This document shows, piece by piece, positions 35,932 to 47,055 of a stretch of 64,000 nucleotides of DNA. The translations under genes were made by a program, and so were the position numbers. The DNA is taken from the NCBI GenBank assembly GCA_028583605.1, contig CM053332.1:16031267-16095266 (forward strand). The letters run 5' to 3'. The number at the start of each line of letters is the position of its first letter. Positions within the stretch are counted from its first letter, which is position 1. This DNA comes from Dastarcus helophoroides (taxonomy: Eukaryota > Arthropoda > Insecta > Coleoptera > Bothrideridae). The notes under the pieces are model-generated. The model ran no database searches and was not told the origin of the DNA. It worked only from the letters and a program-made list of their open reading frames with translations.

Positions 35932-37429
35932 AGATTGAAACCTAGAACAAATTTAAAACCTGAAATTTTTAGACAAATTTAAATTTTGTGAAAAATTGTA
36001 AAATTTCGAAAAGAGCAATTGCAAAAAAAATGAAAGCTTAGAAAAATCGTCGAATTTTTACAAAGCCGAAGTTTTTTAGAGCAGAAGAAAAAAATTTCAT
36101 TTTTCCAGAGAAAATTAAATTTTGAGAATAAATTTGAAATTTCCAGAACAAGACGAATCAAAAAAACTCAAATGAATTCCAAATTTGATAGAATTGGTAA
36201 AATAATTTCGAAAGAAAAGACAATGTTGATACAACTTTCAGTTTCGACAAAAATGTTGGAGAAATGTCAAATTTTAAGAAAAAAAATCAAATTTAGAGAT
36301 ACAGTTAAACATTTTGAAAATTCACGAATTCGTCCAGAAAACGGCAGCCTGCAGAAACAATAGAAAGTCGAATTTTAAAAGTCAAAGTTTTAATAAAAAT
36401 TCGAATTTTGCGAACCAAGTTCAAATTTGTAGAAAATACATAAAAGATTAAATGTTTTGTAAAAGTCAATATTTGGGCAAAATGGCTAAATTTGGAAAAA
36501 GGACGAATTTTGAAAAGAATATAGAAATTTTCGAGAAAAGTGTTAAAGTGTTGCAGGTCAAAATTTCCTGGAGAGAAAGTCAAATTTTGCGATTACGGTC
36601 AAACCTTTTGAAAATATGTTAGAATAAATTTCGTTAAAAAAAATCGCAGTTTTGCAAAACAATAAAATTATCGATTTGAAAAGTCGAAATTTCGAAAAAA
36701 AAAACCGAATTTTGCGTAACAGGGTCCAAATTTGTAAAAAATAAATAAAAGTTTAGATGTTTAGTGAAAGTCAAGTTTGGGGAAAAGGTCGAAATTTGGT
36801 AAAAGGACCAATTTTAAAAAGAATGTAGAAAGTTCTAGAAAAAAGTCGCAATTTAGAACAAAGTCGAAAAAATTTAATTTTGGGAAAGGTGAATTTGAGA
36901 ATACATTTAAATGTCGAAAAAAAGAAAATGTTGAAAAAAGGGCCAAAATCTTTAAAAACTACTCTACTTAACATCTCCAATTACGTTTTTTATTAAAAAA
37001 TCAACAAAAGATGAATTTTTAAGAAATAAGTCGAGTTTTCCGATAAGTTGAATTGGAAAAAAGTAAACATTTTCACAAATTGTCGATTTTTCAGAAGAAA
37101 GTAAGGTTTGGAGTAAAAGTCTAATTTTAGGAACAAAATAGATATCAGAAAAGAAGATTAATATGTAGAAAAGTTAAAAAAGGCGAAATTGCGAAAAAAA
37201 GGCAAATTTCGAAGTAACAGCCAAAATTTTGAGAAATACAAGGTCTTTTGGGCTGATGTATTTATCTGATTTAATTTTGAAAAAAAGTGAAATTTGAGAA
37301 TAGATCTAGTCCAAAAAAAGAAAACTTTGAGAAAAGGTGGAAATCTTCAAAAATTATTTTACTTAACATCTCCAATTACTTCAAATTTTTACCTTTTTCA
37401 TTAAAAAATCGTCAGAAGATGAATTTTTG
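35932..37429. repeat. A-rich degenerate array
   Basis: Diverged continuation of the A-rich motif array with weak internal repetition (36361-36600 resembles 36660-36960). No gene. Confidence 0.6.
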
Positions 37430-38587
37430 AGAAAAATATCAGCATTTGAAAAAATTGAAAAACAAATATTGTTTCCTGAAACCAAGAAAGATTAAAAAAC
37501 ACAACAAAAGTTGCTCTAACGCGTTTCGACATTCGCCAAGCTATCATCTTCAGAGATATACACAAATCTATCTCTCTATCTGCGCAGATATTACTTTTTT
37601 TTGACATTCGACTTGTTAGAACATAGAAGTATCTTAGATATGTATAAGGCCCTTTTATGTTTCAATAGTCAAATTGGTAAAAAAAAATATTACATGGAAA
37701 AAAAATTAAATAAAAACCCACGAAACTTATAACTACCATTAAAGGGTTAAAAATGAAAATTTCCAGATACGAGGTGAAACGTGGACTTTTGACTTTTTTG
37801 TGTATCCATAATGCAATATTTTAATTTTTTTCAGTATTCGAAAAATAAATCTTCAATGTTTAGTTTCTATGAGTTTAAACCAGTAATTTTGAGAAAAATA
37901 TCAGCATTTGAAAAAATTGAAAAACAAATATTGTTTCCTGAAACCAAGAAAGATTAAAAAACACAACAAAGGTTGCTTTAACGCATTTCGATAGCCAAGC
38001 TATCATCTTCAGAGAAATTTTAAAATTTTCAAAAAATTAATATCTACTTTTTAAAGGAAGCCAAAATTTAAAAAAAGAAGTGGAAATTCCCAATATAAAT
38101 CATACTTTTAATAATGTCGTAATTTTGATTAAAAATTCGAAATTTTTAAAATTAGTCAAAATTTTGAAATAGAGTAGGAATTTTGAAAAAAATGGACATT
38201 TTTAAAATAAAAGTAGATATTCTGAAGTGCCGAAATTTTCAAAGGACAAAGTTTTTAGAAAGTCTAAATTTTCAGAAAAAGTTGTTTCATAAAAGTCGAA
38301 TCCTTCAGAAAAGAGTAAAAATAGAGCCTTTTCAAGAAAAGCCAAAATTATTTGGAAACTAAACCCACCCTTTAAAAATGTCTTTAGAAAAAGTTCCAGA
38401 AAGTTTTCAAAAGCTACAATAAAAGTCGAAATTTCAAGACAAAGTACGAAATTTAGAAAATAACTTAAATTTTTCAAAAATAAAGTAAACATTTTTAAAA
38501 AAGTTAGAAAGTTTTCAAAATAAATAAAATAAAATTTTGGTGGAACGGACTGGTCCTTGGTTATCTTCAAAAATTGAAATATAAATC

Positions 38588-39920
38588 TTGCAACTTGGTT
38601 TCAGGGGACAAGATTTATTGTTTCAATTTTTTAACATAAAATTTTCCAAAAAGCCGAAATTTTGACGAATGTAGAAACTTTTAAAATAAGTCAAAAGATC
38701 ACGAAAAGGTCGAAATTTTGAGGTAAGTACAGAAATTCCTAAAGTAAGTGAAATTTTGAAAATGATCAACATTTTGAAAAAAGACAAAATTTGAAAAAGT
38801 ACAAATTTTGAAAAAATAAAGGAAATTTTTAATTGTCCAAGTTTCAAAAAAGGCCTATATTTTCAATAAAAAACTATAAAACAGTGGAAATTTCCCAAAA
38901 AAATCGTTTTTCTAAATCGAATCTTCAGGAAAGCGAAACTTTTCAAATAAGTTGAATTTTTTATAGTCAACATTTTTTAAAACTTTGAGATTTTCAGACA
39001 GAAGTTTCAAAAAAAAGTAACAATTTGTAAAAGTTTGAGATTTGCAGGTCGATAGACAGTTCCAAAAAAAAAAAATTTGGTGCAACGGAGTGGTCCTTGG
39101 TTACCTTCAAAAAATTAAAATACAAATTTTATCCTCTGAAAACCAAGAAAGATTAAAAACAACACAACAAAAGGTTGCTCTAATGCGTTTCGATAGCCAA
39201 GCTATCATCTTCAGAGAGATTCTGAAATTTTCAATATCTAATATCTACTTTTTAAAGGAAGCCAAACTTTAAAAAAGAAGTGGACATTCCCAATATAAAT
39301 CATACTCTTAAAAATCTCGTAATTTTGATTAAAAATTCGAAATTTTTAAAATTAGTCAAAATTTTGAAATAGAGTAGGAATTTTGAAAAAAATGGACATT
39401 TTTAATATAAAAGTAGATATTCTGAAATGCCAAAATTTTCAAAAGGACAAAGTTTTCAGCAAGTTCAAATTTTCAGAAAAAGTTGTTTCATAAAAGTCGA
39501 ATTCTTCAGAAAAGAGTAAAAAGAGAGCCGTTCCAAGAAAAGCCAGAATTATTTAGAAACTAAACCCCACCTTTTAAAAATGTCAATTTTTTCTTTAGAA
39601 AAAGTTTCAGAAGTTTTCAAAAAGCTTCAATAAAAGTCGAAATTTTAAGACAAAGTACGAAATTTAGAAAATAATTTAAATTTTTCAAAAATAAAGTGAA
39701 ATTTTTTTTTAAAAAAGTTAGAAAGTTTTCAAAATAAATAAAATAAAAGTTTTGGTGGAATGGACTGATCCTTGGTTATCTTGAAAAATTGAAATACAAA
39801 TCTTGTTCCCTGAAACCAACTTGGTTTCAGGGGACAAGATTTATTGTTTCAACTTTTTTAAATAAAATTTTCCAAAAAGCCGAAATTTTGACGAAAGTAG
39901 AGATTTTTAAAATAAGTCAA
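38588..39920. repeat. Duplicated segment A (pairs with 40366-41680)
   Basis: Matches 40366-41680 about 1.77 kb downstream. In the parts I compared, the copies differ only by one-base (occasionally two-base) insertions or deletions, mostly in homopolymers, with essentially no substitutions. The sequence beyond (39925-40320 versus 41690-42080) does show substitutions. Confidence 0.8.
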
Positions 39921-40365
39921 AAAGATCACGAAAAATGTTGAAATTTTGAGGTAAGTACAGAAATTCCCAAAGTGAGTGAAATTTTGAAATGATCAACATT
40001 TTGAAAAAAGTCAAAATTTTGAAAAAGGGAAAATTTTAAAAAAGTACAAATTTTGAAAAATAAAGAGAATTTTTAAATGTCGAAGTTTCAAAAAAGCCCG
40101 ATATTTTCGATAAAAAACTAGAAACAGTGAAAATTTCCTAAAAAATCGTTTTTTTTAAATCGAAATTTTCAAAAAGTGAAATTTTTAAATACGTTGGATT
40201 TTCTTTATAAAGTCAACATTTTTAAAAAACTTTCAGGTTTTCAGTCAGAAGTTTTCAAAAAAAAAGGAACAATTTGTAAAAAGTTTGAGATTTGCAGTCG
40301 ATCGAAATTTCCAAAAAAAAATTTGGTGCAACGGACTGGTCCTTGGTTATCTTTCAAAAACACTT

Positions 40366-41680
40366 GCAACTTGGTTTCAGGGGACAAGATTTATTGTTTC
40401 AATTTTTTAACATAAAATTTTCCAAAAAGCCGAAATTTTGACGAATGTAGAAACTTTTAAAATAAGTCAAAAGATCACGAAAAGGTCGAAATTTTGAGGT
40501 AAGTACAGAAATTCCTAAAGTAAGTGAAATTTTGAAAATGATCAACATTTTGAAAAAAGACAAAATTTTGAAAAAGTACAAATTTTGAAAAATAAAGGAA
40601 ATTTTTAATTGTCCAAGTTTCAAAAAAGGCCTATATTTTCAATAAAAAACTATAAACAGTGGAAATTTCCCAAAAAATCGTTTTTTCTAAATCGAATCTT
40701 CAGAAAGCGAAACTTTTCAAATAAGTTGAATTTTTTATAGTCAACATTTTTTAAAACTTTGAGATTTTCAGACAGAAGTTTCAAAAAAAGTAACAATTTG
40801 TAAAAGTTTGAGATTTGCAGTCGATAGACAGTTCCAAAAAAAAAAATTTGGTGCAACGGAGTGGTCCTTGGTTACCTTCAAAAATTAAAATACAAATTTT
40901 ATCCTCTGAAACCAAGAAAGATTAAAAAACACAACAAAGGTTGCTCTAATGCGTTTCGATAGCCAAGCTATCATCTTCAGAGAGATTCTGAAATTTTCAA
41001 ATATCTAATATCTACTTTTTAAAGGAAGCCAAACTTTAAAAAAAGAAGTGGACATTCCCAATATAAATCATACTCTTAAAAATCTCGTAATTTTGATTAA
41101 AAATTCGAAATTTTTAAAATTAGTCAAAATTTTGAAATAGAGTAGGAATTTTGAAAAAAATGGACATTTTTAATATAAAAGTAGATATTCTGAAATGCCA
41201 AAATTTTCAAAAGGACAAAGTTTTCAGCAAGTTCAAATTTTCAGAAAAAGTTGTTTCATAAAAGTCGAATTCTTCAGAAAAGAGTAAAAAGAGAGCCGTT
41301 CCAAGAAAAGCCAGAATTATTTAGAAACTAAACCCACCTTTTAAAAATGTCAATTTTTTCTTTAGAAAAAGTTTCAGAAGTTTTCAAAAGCTTCAATAAA
41401 AGTCGAAATTTTAAGACAAAGTACGAAATTTAGAAAATAATTTAAATTTTTCAAAAATAAAGTGAAATTTTTTTTTTAAAAGTTAGAAAGTTTTCAAAAT
41501 AAATAAAATAAAATTTTGGTGGAATGGACTGATCCTTGGTTATCTTGAAAAATTGAAATACAAATCTTGTTCCCTGAAACCAACTTGGTTTCAGGGGACA
41601 AGATTTATTGTTTCAACTTTTTTAAATAAAATTTTCCAAAAAGCCGAAATTTTGACGAAAGTAGAGATTTTTAAAATCAG
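40366..41680. repeat. Duplicated segment A' (pairs with 38588-39920)
   Basis: Second copy of segment A; see that entry for the difference pattern. Confidence 0.8.
40944..40984 (-). ncRNA. Hammerhead-like core of the GGTGGAACGG family (GATAGC stem variant)
   Basis: Minus strand: CTCT, CTGAAGA, T, GATAGC-TTG-GCTATC hairpin, GAAA, CGCAT, T, AGAG. Stem I (CTCT/AGAG) and the GAAA box are intact. The hairpin pair that is C-G in other copies is T-A here, a compensatory change. One extra base between the CTGAAGA box and the hairpin departs from the canonical hammerhead. Confidence 0.45.
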
Positions 41681-43405
41681 TCAAAAGATCACAAAAATGT
41701 TGAAATTTTGAGGTAAGTACAGAAATTCCCAAAGTGAGTGAAATTTTGAACATGATCAACATTTTGAAAAAAGTCAAAATTTTGAAAAAGTGGAAATTTT
41801 GAAAAGGTGCAAATTTTGAAAAATAATGAAAATTTTTAAATGTCGAAGTTTCAAAAAAGGCCGATATTTTCAATAAAAAACTAGAAACAGTGAAAATTTC
41901 CTAAAAAATCGTTTTTTTTAAATCGAAATTTTCAAAAAGTGAAATTTTTCAAATAGGTTGGATTTTCTTTATAAAGTCAACATTTTTAAAAACTTTGAGA
42001 TTTTCAGTCAGAAGTTTCAAAAAAAGTAACAATTTGTAAAAAGTTTGAGATTTGCAGTCGATCGAAATTTCCAAAAAAAAATTTGGTGCAGCGGACTGGT
42101 CCTTGGTTATCTTTAAAAATTAAAATACAAATTTTGTCCCCTAAAACCAAGAAAGATTAAAAAACACACCAAAGGTTGCTCTAATGCGTTTTGATAGCCA
42201 AGCTATCATCTTCAGAGAGATTTTCAGACAGAAGTTTCAAAAAAAAGGAACAATTAGTAAAAAGCTTGAGATTTGCAGACGATCGACATTTCCAAAAAAA
42301 AATTTGGGGCAACGGACTGGTCCTTGGTTATCTTCAAAAATTGAAATACAAGTTTTGTCCCCTGAAACCAAGAAAGATTAAAAAACACAACAAAGGTTGC
42401 TCTAATGCGTTTCGATAGCCAAGCTCTCATCTTCAGAGAGATTTTGAAATTTTCAAAAAAATAATATCTAGTTTTAAAAGGAAGGCAAAATTTAAAAAAG
42501 AAGTGAAAATCCCCCATATAAATCATACTTTTAAAAATGTCGTAATTTTGATTAAAAATTCAAAAATTTTAAAATAAGTCAAACTTTTGAAATAGAGTAG
42601 AAATTTTGACAAAGATGGATATTTTTAAAATAAAAGTAAATATTCTGAAATGCGGAAATTTTCAAAAAGACAAAGTTTTCAGAAAGTCAAAATTTTAGAG
42701 AAAAGTTTTTTCATAAAAATCGAATTCTTCAGAAAAGACTAAAAATAGAGTCTTTTCAAGAAAAGCCAGAATTATTTGGAAACTAACCCCACCTTTTAAA
42801 AATGTCCAACTTTACAATAAAAGTCGAAATTTCAAGGCAAAGTACGAAATTTAGAAAATAACTTAAATGTTTCAAAAATAAAGTAAAAACTGTTAAAAAA
42901 GTTTTTAAAATAAATAAAATAGAATTTTCCAAAAAGCCGAAATTTTGAAGAAAGTAGAAACTTTTAAAATAAGCCAAAAAATAACGAAAGAGTCGAAATT
43001 TTGAAGCATAGAAATTCCTAAAATAGGTGAAATTTTGAAAATATTTTGAAAAGAGTGGACATTTTGAAAAATTGACAATTTTGGGAAAGTGCAAATTTTA
43101 AAAATGTGCAAATTTTGAAAAATGAAGAAAATTTTTAAATGTCGGAGTTTCAAAAAAGGCCCATATTTTCAATAAAAAACTAGAAACAGTGGAAATTTTC
43201 TAAAAAATCGTTTTTTTAAATCGAAATTTTCAAAAAGCGGAATTTTTCAAATGAGCTGGATTTTCTTTATAAAGTAACCATTTTTAAAAACTTCGAGATT
43301 TTCAGATAGAAGTTTAAAAAAAAGTAACATTTTGGAAAAAGTTTGAATTTTGCAGTCGATCGAAATACCCAAAAAATGTTTGGTGCCAACGTACTGGTCC
43401 TTGGA

Positions 43406-44438
43406 AATTTGGAAATCTTGGAGCTATTTGAAAATTTAAACATTTTTGAAAATTTAAAAATTTTTGAAAATGTCTACTTTTTTGAAATTTTTGTGTTGTA
43501 AATTTCTGCTTTTTTAAAATTAACATTTCGTTTTTTTAACCCTTTACTTTTTTTATAATTTCGACACTTTTCAAATCTCCCTTTTCTTTTGGTTGAAAGC
43601 TTGTTCGAAAGTAAACTTTTTTAAAATTCCCTCGTTTTTCAAGGTATTAACTGTTTTAAAAATTTTGACTTCTATAAAAGTTTGGATTTTTATAATTTCG
43701 ATCATTTTCAAATGTTAAAATTGTTTTTAAATAAAATTGTCAAAATTTCAACCTTTTTGAAAATTCCGATATTTTTGAAAATTTGGGCTATTTATAAATT
43801 TCTTTTTAAAAATTTCTACTCTTCCACAAACTTTCAACTGTTTTTTGAGCTTTTTAAAATTTGGACAATTTTTTTTTAATTTCGCTTTTAAAATTATCGA
43901 CAATTTCTAAAAAAAATTGATTTGTTTCAAACTGTCGACATTTTTCAAAATTTGGAGATTTTAAAACTTTGGACCTTTTTGAAAATTTTGATTTTTACAA
44001 CCCTTTACTTTTTTGATAATTTCAACACTTTTCAAATTTCCCTTTTCTTTTGGTTAAAAGTGTAGTGTTTTTTCGAAAGTTAACTTTTTCAAAATTCCCC
44101 TATTTCTCAAGATCTTAATTGTTTTAAAAATTTTGGCTTCTATGGAAGTTTCGATTTTTATAATTTCGATTGTTTTCAAATTTTAAAACTTAAAAAAAAA
44201 TTCTCAAAATTTGAACCTTTTCGAAAATTCTGAGATGTTTGAAAATTTGGGCTATTTATAAATTGCTTTTTTTTTAAATTCCTACTCTTTCACAAACTTT
44301 CAATTGTATTTCTACCTTCTTCAATATTTTGACATGTTTTTCAAATGTTGTTTTTAAAAATATCGACAATTTCTAAAAAAAAAGTGACTTATTTAAAAAT
44401 GTCGACTTTTTCTAAAATTTTTACCTTTTTAAAATCTA
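43406..44438. repeat. T-rich degenerate array
   Basis: Polarity flips back to AAAATTTCGACTTTTT-type motifs on +. Internal duplication: 43540-43880 resembles 43970-44330 (CCCTTTTCTTTTGGTT tract). No gene. Confidence 0.65.
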
Positions 44439-44491
44439 TATAATGCACAGACCAATAGGTTTGAACATTTATTAGATTCGAAGTTTGGAAA

Positions 44492-44532
44492 CCAAATACC
44501 GGTTTCGATCTTGTTAGATCTCGTCAGTTTGG
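44492..44532 (-). ncRNA. Type I-like hammerhead ribozyme (left arm, minus strand)
   Basis: Exact mirror of 44886-44926: stem I CCAAA/TTTGG, CTGACGA box, 5-bp stem II with AACA loop, GAAA box, self-complementary stem III ACCGGT. All conserved core bases present. Confidence 0.8.
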
Positions 44533-44723
44533 TATATCCAACTCGAATGCTAATAAATGCTCCGACAAGTAAGTACTAAAACATTCACAGGCGTCAAGCG
44601 AGTGACTCTTTAGTACTACCACCTATTGGTCCATAGAGAAACTATGGCCATCGCCAACAATGTCGTATGCAAGAAGAATGCAACCTAGACTACAAATTCA
44701 TGCAGCCCTCCAGGCGTGTATAG

Positions 44724-45149
44724 TGTAGTCTAGGTTGCATTCTTCTTGCATACGACATTGTTGGCGATGGCCATAGTTTCTCTATGGACCAATAGGTGGT
44801 AGTACTAAAGAGTCACTCGCTTGACGCCTGTGAATGTTTTAGTACTTACTTGTCGGAGCATTTATTAGCATTCGAGTTGGATATACCAAACTGACGAGAT
44901 CTAACAAGATCGAAACCGGTATTTGGTTTCCAAACTTCGAATTTAATAAATGTTCAAACCTATTGGTCTGTGCATTATAGAATCCTTGTCTTCTGGGAAC
45001 TCTCTTAGAGAGCAATCGTTTCGCTAGGTGGCAAGTATTTCTTCAACTGTTGATAGGTAGTTCAGAGCTACCTATGAGATTCACCCACTATAACTCGCCT
45101 GGGGAGGGTTGCATGAATTTGTAGTCTGGGTTGCATTCTTCTTGCATAT
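44724..45149 (+). mobile_element. Retrozyme/Penelope-terminus-like unit, ~396-bp period
   Basis: TGTAGTCTAGGTTGCATTCT at 44724 recurs (one change) at 45120, so 44724-45119 is one ~396-bp monomer followed by the first 30 bases of the next. The monomer contains one hammerhead (44886-44926), then the tail GAATCCTTGTCTTCTGGGAA … GCTAGGTGGCAAG … GGTTGCATGAATTTG. Single-monomer periodicity around a hammerhead is the layout of retrozymes and tandem Penelope pLTRs. Confidence 0.65.
44886..44926 (+). ncRNA. Hammerhead ribozyme, canonical core (right arm, plus strand)
   Basis: Self-cleaving RNA motif. Elements in order: stem I strand CCAAA (44886-44890); CTGACGA box (44891-44897, fits CUGANGA); stem II GATCT-AACA-AGATC (44898-44911, 5 pairs, G10.1-C11.1 kept); GAAA (44912-44915); CC|GG; T 44920; cleavage-site nucleotide A 44921; stem I strand TTTGG (44922-44926). 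Stem III is ACC/GGT with no loop, which favours pairing between two molecules, as in dimeric hammerheads. Predicted cleavage after 44921. In Penelope-like elements and animal retrozymes such motifs process tandem or circular RNA. Confidence 0.88.
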
Positions 45150-46767
45150 TTTTAAAATCTCTTCATTTTTTAAAAATCTTTCTAAACTTGTCTTTGAAAA
45201 TTTTGAATTTTGTTTTTAATTTTATCGTTGTTAAAAAATCGAATTTTTTGCAGATAGGACTTTGCTTTTAGAAATATAAAATTCTTTCCAACATTTAAAT
45301 TATTTAAAACTTTAACTTTTTGAAAGAGTCAATTTTAAAAAAAAAAATTCATTTAGTTTTAGTTTCTAATTTTCAAAATTTAGATTTCCTTCAATTTCGG
45401 TGTTTTTAATCTTGATATTTTTTATAATTTCAATATTTTTTTAGATTAAGTATCGAGATTCTCGAACCTTTAATTTTTTCCAAAATTTTAACATTTTCTC
45501 AAAATGTTGAATTTTTTTCAAAAATTTTTATATTTTGGAAGTTGTTTAATTACGACAGGTTTCAAATTTTAGATTATTTAATTTTCTAAAAATTTTGCCA
45601 TTATTTTAAATTTCGACTTTTCTCAAAATGTTGACTTTTTGAAAATCTTAACCTTTTTTCTTAAAAAATTAGCATCTTAAACTCTTCAAAAATTTAACAA
45701 GATTTTTTTCAAAAATTATGAGTAAAAGGTCTCAAAGTCCGAAACAATCAGGATTTTTGTAAAAGAATTGACTGCGAAAAACAAGCCAAGTTTTTTAAAC
45801 AAAATTGAGTTATGAGTTTGTGATCGAACACTTAGCAAAAGTAAGAATTCAAATCAAACTTATGAGGATAAAAGTCGAAGTTTCTTTTTTAAAGATCCAC
45901 AATTTCTGGTTAAATAAAAAAATTCTGAATTTTCGACTAAAAAAAATGAACATTTAAACAGTAGACTGGACATTTGTCTAATAATCTGAAATTTAAATAC
46001 GAAATTTTTGAAAAAAAAAATTCGTGATGAAGTTCCAAGAAATTTACAAAAAATTTCAAAAAATTTAAATTTTTAAAGAGTAAATTTCCAGTTTATTTAA
46101 TTAAAGTCATAATTGTTGGAAAAACCTAAGAACTGACCAGAATTTTGAGATAAAAAAGGAAAACAATACTAATACAATTTTTTCGAAATGTTGAAAAAAA
46201 CCCATGTTTCGGGTCAAAACTAAAGAAGTGAATATTTCTAGGGAAAACAGAATTTGGAGTTTGAAATTTTTAGGAGCGATAATAAAAGGTAAAAGCACCA
46301 AATTTAAGGAAAAAATGAAGTTTTCAGAAAAAAATTCATGATTTATAACTTAAAAAAAAGTGGCCATTTGAAGGTTAAAGTGGTTTCGAAAAAAATATTA
46401 TTACTAAAGAAAATCCAAATTTGGAATTAAAGCAAAGATAAACTCAGGTTATTTTACATTTAAATCTTTTAACCTCCAGTGGCGGATCAATTGGGGATCA
46501 CAAGCAACGATTCTGGTAACTGAAGTACGTCTTAATTTCAAAATTTCGACTTTTTTTGAAATGTACAATTCAAAAATTTTATAATATAAATTGATTTTGT
46601 TGTTTTGTTTCTCAAAATTTGAATTTTTACACTTTCAATGTTTTTTCCCCCTTCCTAAAATTTCTACTTTAAATTTGGAATTTTTTTAGAAGTGTCGACT
46701 TTTTTTTCGACATACTTTTTCAATTTTTTTGAACTTCAACTTTTTCTCATAATTGGAAGTTTTTTTT
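45150..46767. repeat. Degenerate A/T array with a polarity change
   Basis: T-rich motif to about 45720, A-rich from there to ~46440, then T-rich again to 46767. No gene. Confidence 0.55.
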
Positions 46768-47055
46768 TGGTGGAACGGACTGGTCCTTGGTTATCTTCAA
46801 AAATTGAAATACAAATCTTGTTCCCTGAAACCAAGAAAGATTAAAAAACACAACAAACGCTGCTCTAACGCGTTTCGACAATCAAGCTGTCATCTTCAGA
46901 GAGATACTCTTTCTTGGTTTTAGGGGACAAGTTCTGTATTCCAATTTTTGAAAATAACCAAGGACCAGTCCGTTCCACCAAAAAAAAATCATCTTCAGAG
47001 AGATACTTTCTTGGTTTCAGGGGACAAGATTTGTATTTCAATTTTTCCAAAACAA
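46768..47055. mobile_element. Foldback element, GGTGGAACGG family, plus an extra partial arm
   Basis: GGTGGAACGGACTGGTCCTT … CTAACGCGTTTCGACAATCA … CAAGGACCAGTCCGTTCCAC, with ends at 46770 and 46978, followed by a partial second arm (TTCTTGGTTTCAGGGGACAA) to ~47050. One hammerhead-like core at 46863-46903. The right arm is shortened, so only the outer 60 bases pair. Confidence 0.75.
46863..46903 (-). ncRNA. Hammerhead-like core, best-preserved copy
   Basis: Minus strand: CTCT, CTGAAGA, T, GACAGC-TTG-ATTGTC hairpin, GAAA, CGCG, T, T, AGAG; 41 nt, the same length and order as the canonical ribozyme at 44886-44926. CTGAAGA fits CUGANGA; stem III is the self-complementary ACGCGT; stem I is CTCT/AGAG. 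The extra T after the CTGAAGA box is the one clear departure. Confidence 0.5.

Larger units (their letters stand above)
37430..43405. repeat. A-rich array interspersed with partial foldback elements
   Basis: Alternation of A-rich motif blocks with partial copies of the GGTGGAACGG family (about 37440-37570, 37915-38010, 38535-38632, 39077-39220, 39754-39865, 40321-40405, 40850-40985, 41514-41630, 42081-42225, 42300-42445, 43377-43405). The block AAAGGAAGCCAAACTTTAAA … GTAGATATTCTGAAATGCC recurs at about 38050, 39250, 41020 and 42475. Foldback halves seem to travel with the blocks, so block duplication explains most of them. Confidence 0.75.
44439..44979. repeat. 541-bp near-perfect palindrome with hammerhead ribozymes in both arms
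   Basis: Arms 44439-44694 and 44724-44979 (256 bases each) pair base for base with no indel. I found one mismatch (near 44475/44943). The 29-base spacer is 44695-44723. Each arm ends TATAATGCACAGACCAATAG / complement. Each arm carries the canonical hammerhead at mirror positions. No coding sequence. Consistent with an inverted Penelope-like terminus or retrozyme. Confidence 0.92.

Noticed and set aside
37430..43405. CRISPR-like array of regularly spaced repeats
   Set aside because: Spacing is irregular, units are hundreds of bases, no cas genes, eukaryotic context; the repeats are foldback element pieces.
44439..44979. Palindrome as a bidirectional transcription terminator or replication origin
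   Set aside because: The mirror-placed complete hammerhead cores and the 396-bp monomer periodicity are better explained by a ribozyme-bearing mobile element.
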